A stretch of DNA of 64,000 nt from Carboxylicivirga sp. GTDB lineage: Bacteria; Bacteroidota; Bacteroidia; Bacteroidales; Marinilabiliaceae. Made by a program: the position numbers and the translations under genes. The stretch lies in assembly GCA_025210475.1 (NCBI GenBank), contig JAOARW010000104.1, positions 62,001-126,000 on the forward strand, written 5' to 3'. Position 1 is the first letter of the stretch. Each line of letters starts with the position of its first letter. Below the pieces are notes generated by a model. It was not told the DNA's origin and ran no database searches. It saw only the letters and a program-made list of their open reading frames with translations. This document shows, piece after piece, positions 61,105 to 64,000 of the stretch.

Positions 61105-64000
61105 TTATTTCGTAAGTTCACCACCAGAGGCATCGCCCTTCTGAAATAAAGTTGGTGTAACGCCAAACAGATTTTTAAAACTTTTAGAGAAGTATTTTGG
61201 ATCATTAAATCCTACCTGATAGGTAACTTCAGAAACATTCAGGTCGCCTTGTTTTAAAAGTTTAGCAGCTTGCTTAAGTCGGATGGTACGGATGAACTCA
61301 CTGGTGCTTTGTCCGGTTAATTCGCGCAGTTTCATATGCAGCAATGTTCGGCTGACATTCATCTTCTTAACCAGTTCAGATACATTGAAGTTGGCATCAG
61401 ACATGTTGTCTTCAACAGTTTGAATGGCTCGGTTAACAAATTGCTGATCGGTGGAAGTGGTGGCAATCTCTTCAACAAAATCCCACTGCTCCTTGAAGCG
61501 TGACTTTAGTAATTGTCGGCTGTTAAGTAGGTTTTGTATCTGAGAAACCAGTAATTGTTTCTCAAAGGGTTTAACCACATAGGCATCGGCACCTGTTTCC
61601 AAACCTTCGCGCTTCGAGTCAATATTATCCAGAGCAGTTAGCAGAATAACCGGTATGTGGCTGGTAATGACATTCTTCTTGAGCTTGTCACAAAACGTAA
61701 AACCATCCATTTCTGGCATCATCACATCACTAATAATAATGTCGGGTAGGGATGAAGATGCTTTCTCCAGGCCTTCAACGCCATTTTCGGCTTCGTCAAC
61801 CCGGTAATGTACCTGAAGAATGCTGGCCAGATACGAACGCAAATCGTTTTGGTCTTCAATAATTAAAACCTTTGGTTTGTCACCACTGCTGGTTACAATC
61901 GGTTCCGAAATTTCGGTGGTAACATCTGTTGGAGTATATTTTGTTTCACGATCGCTCTGATCTTCGATGATTTCGTCTTGATTGAATTTGTTTTTATTCA
62001 CACAAAGATCGATAGTGAAAATAGTTCCACTTGGGGTATTGTCTTTTAATTTTATTTTCCCTTTGTGCAATTGCACCAGTTCTTTTACCAATGACAAGCC
62101 TACGCCAGTGCCCGCACCTCCCAGGTTTTGGTTCTCTTCGGATTGATAGAAACGGTCAAAAATCTTTGGTTTATCAGCATCGGGTACGCCCGTTCCGGTA
62201 TCACTAACAACAATTTGCAACTGCTTTGATTTTTGCAGTGGCATTAATTCAATGGTTATTTTACCTCCTTTAGGAGTGTATTTAAACGCATTACTCAACA
62301 AGTTAAAAATAATGGTCTCCAGCTTCTCTGAATCGAACCAAACCATCAGGGGTTTAGAGTCTATTGCACACTCAAAAGAGATGCTTTTCTGATCTGCAAT
62401 ACCCTGGAACGATTCAGCAATACGTTTAATGAAGCTATTGATGTTGCGCTGCATAATATTAAGGTGCATGTTACCTTGAGTCACCTTTCTGAAGTCCATC
62501 AACTGATTAATCAGACGCAACAAACGGTCGGTATTGTTTTTCATCAGGCTCAGCTGGCTTTTGGTTGCTGATGAAATACCTGAATCATGATCAAGAATTT
62601 CCTGTAATGGGCCGGCAATAAGGGTCAGCGGTGTTCGGAATTCGTGAGAGATGTTGGTGAAAAAACGAATTTTCATTTGATGCATCAAGGTTTCTTTCTC
62701 CCGTTCTATTTTATCACGTTTCAAACGCTCCCGCTCCTGAATGCGCACAACAATTATTCGCTGTGTAAGAAATAAAGCACCCAAAAGAAATACGAAGTAG
62801 CTAAGGTAAGCATACCATGTTTTATAAATTGGAGGTTTAATGTTAATCCTTAATGTGGCTTCATCCTGACTCCATTCGCCATCGTTGTTAGAGGCTTTTA
62901 ATCGAAATAAATAACTACCCGGAGAAAGGTTGGAGTATACTACCGATCGATGGTTGGCATTGGCCAGGTTCCATTCCTCTTCCAGACCTTCCAGGCGGTA
63001 CATAAAGTTATTCTTTTCTTGCTCGAAGAACGATATGGATGAAAATTCCAGTTGGATAACATTCTCATCGTAGCGCAGGTTTATTTCCTTGGTTAAGCCG
63101 GTTGACTTTTCGAGAATGATACGGTTATTAATTTCAATATTGGGTTTAACCTCCTGGCCGGCCAGGCTAATTTTACGCAGCACCGGTTTGGCGTTATAAG
63201 GATTGTGTTGCACACTATCGGGATGAAAAGCCCATAAGCCATCTCGCGTTGGCATGGCCACCATTCCTCCCTGAAGTTGGCCGATGTTACCAATAATAAA
63301 ATAGTTTGTTGCAAAACCTCCTGACATATAGTAGGGTGTAAATACACCCGATTCGCGGTTGTAACGTGCCATACCTTGCAGGGTGCCAAACCAAACAACA
63401 TTGGACGAACCATTGTAAATTTGGCTCACAGCTGACGATGGTAAACCTTCTTTTTCCTTAAAAACTTTGTTGGTACCCTTGTCAATATTAATAAGGTTCA
63501 AACCTTTGGTTGTGCCAACCCATAGTTCACCATTACCGGCATCGGCAATTGATAAAACATGTTTGTCGGCAATAGCTATTGGGTGCGATTCACGATTCAG
63601 ATGGTGCAGTAATTTACCTCCGGAAGTTTCGCCATCGATGGAAAAACAGAATAGACCTTCGTATTGCGTGGCAATCCACAGGCGATTTTGCGAATCGATA
63701 TGATGGGCAATAACAACCTCGTGGGTTGGGAATAACCTGCTGCCATCTGCTTTTTCAAATATAAAGCGCTGCTGCGTATTGTCGAAAATGTTGATCCCAT
63801 TCTTTGTAATTACCCAAATATGCCCATTGCGCTCAATGATGTCAAGTACATAGTTGCCATTGATTTTATGCTTTAAAGGCTTGTACAAGGTAAATTGCTT
63901 AAACGAAACCAACTCATCCTTTTCGATTACAAAATGCATCAGTCCTTGATCTTCTGTACCAACCCAGTAATGTCCTTTTTCATCAACATGTACCGCTGTT
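61105..64000 (-). CDS. Hybrid two-component system regulator (partial; N-terminus beyond window)
   Basis: The frame is open through the right edge and reads a further propeller blade (GHYWVGTEDQGLMHF), so the ATG at 63939 is internal. The visible protein has periplasmic ligand-sensing propeller blades (SQNRLWIATQYEGLF, ELWVGTTKGLNLI, VVWFGTLQGMARYN), a Y_Y_Y domain (YRLEGLEEEWNLANANHR), one membrane helix (AYLSYFVFLLGALFLTQ), a HisKA domain (FTNISHEFRTPLTLIAGP), HATPase (FDSEKLETIIFNLLSNAFKY, GTGVGLSLVKELVQLHKG), a receiver (VLIIEDQNDLRSYL, ISDVMMPEMDGF) and an AraC HTH (FNVSELVKKMNVSRTLLH, VTYQVGFNDPKYFSKSF). Such regulators usually control polysaccharide loci. The S9 hydrolase gene is downstream. 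Confidence 0.94.
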   Translation of the reverse strand, partial: TAVHVDEKGHYWVGTEDQGLMHFVIEKDELVSFKQFTLYKPLKHKINGNYVLDIIERNGHIWVITKNGINIFDNTQQRFIFEKADGSRLFPTHEVVIAHHIDSQNRLWIATQYEGLFCFSIDGETSGGKLLHHLNRESHPIAIADKHVLSIADAGNGELWVGTTKGLNLINIDKGTNKVFKEKEGLPSSAVSQIYNGSSNVVWFGTLQGMARYNRESGVFTPYYMSGGFATNYFIIGNIGQLQGGMVAMPTRDGLWAFHPDSVQHNPYNAKPVLRKISLAGQEVKPNIEINNRIILEKSTGLTKEINLRYDENVIQLEFSSISFFEQEKNNFMYRLEGLEEEWNLANANHRSVVYSNLSPGSYLFRLKASNNDGEWSQDEATLRINIKPPIYKTWYAYLSYFVFLLGALFLTQRIIVVRIQERERLKRDKIEREKETLMHQMKIRFFTNISHEFRTPLTLIAGPLQEILDHDSGISSATKSQLSLMKNNTDRLLRLINQLMDFRKVTQGNMHLNIMQRNINSFIKRIAESFQGIADQKSISFECAIDSKPLMVWFDSEKLETIIFNLLSNAFKYTPKGGKITIELMPLQKSKQLQIVVSDTGTGVPDADKPKIFDRFYQSEENQNLGGAGTGVGLSLVKELVQLHKGKIKLKDNTPSGTIFTIDLCVNKNKFNQDEIIEDQSDRETKYTPTDVTTEISEPIVTSSGDKPKVLIIEDQNDLRSYLASILQVHYRVDEAENGVEGLEKASSSLPDIIISDVMMPEMDGFTFCDKLKKNVITSHIPVILLTALDNIDSKREGLETGADAYVVKPFEKQLLVSQIQNLLNSRQLLKSRFKEQWDFVEEIATTSTDQQFVNRAIQTVEDNMSDANFNVSELVKKMNVSRTLLHMKLRELTGQSTSEFIRTIRLKQAAKLLKQGDLNVSEVTYQVGFNDPKYFSKSFKNLFGVTPTLFQKGDASGGELTK

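Noticed and set aside
1..64000. tRNA, rRNA, CRISPR arrays, integrases, transposases and phage genes
   Set aside because: Intergenic regions were read for cloverleaf or repeat-spacer patterns and none were found; no coding region resembles mobile-element enzymes.

Overview
The window is a chromosomal segment of a free-living member of the Bacteroidota, most like the Marinilabiliales/Bacteroidales. The evidence is the AT-rich DNA, leaders without Shine-Dalgarno sites, several TAnnTTTG -7 boxes, a hybrid two-component regulator with a periplasmic propeller, LytTR signalling, the coaX / outer-membrane protein / TPR / lptC gene order, and an acyl-CoA carboxylase with a separate small biotin carrier. 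Assignment below phylum level is an inference. I found no rRNA or tRNA gene, insertion sequence, integrase, phage gene or CRISPR array.

From 1 to 31 kb the window is mainly core genome. In order it carries a coaX-OMP-TPR-lptC operon, a response regulator, mfd, fbp, an aspartate kinase, dihydroorotase, a polyprenol-phosphate glycosyltransferase, an exported C1B peptidase, a frameshifted outer-membrane protein gene, a PASTA-rluD-ddl operon, rpmH, a glycosyltransferase-sigma-rsmG cluster, tgt with an lptF/G-type permease, a carboxylase pair, ispE and dnaB. Several of these have clear promoters or hairpin terminators, which helped choose starts.

From 31 to 48 kb the genes are a YD-repeat lipoprotein, small membrane proteins, an AraC-VOC-PhnB-like cluster, a CysJ-like diflavin reductase and a five-gene RND efflux operon (adaptor, pump, TolC, LytS-type kinase, LytTR regulator). 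These are followed by a 902-residue exported protein with a transglutaminase-like triad and a DUF5009-type membrane protein.

From 48 to 64 kb the window looks accessory. Its most unusual locus is a two-gene unit at 50333-52310. It encodes a TIGR04222-like membrane protein whose C-terminus is a regular Cys-Gly repeat with ten cysteines, and, 10 bp downstream, a radical SAM protein with a full seven-cysteine SPASM domain. This resembles a maturase with a membrane-anchored substrate, and I regard it as the best candidate for a poorly described system. The rest holds a GH-D-like lipoprotein, a GH29 fucosidase, a DUF4932-like protein with HEYAH, an XRE regulator fused to a membrane domain, an S9-type hydrolase and the 3' part of a hybrid two-component regulator. 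No SusC/SusD pair is present, so these enzymes do not form a recognisable polysaccharide utilisation locus within the window.
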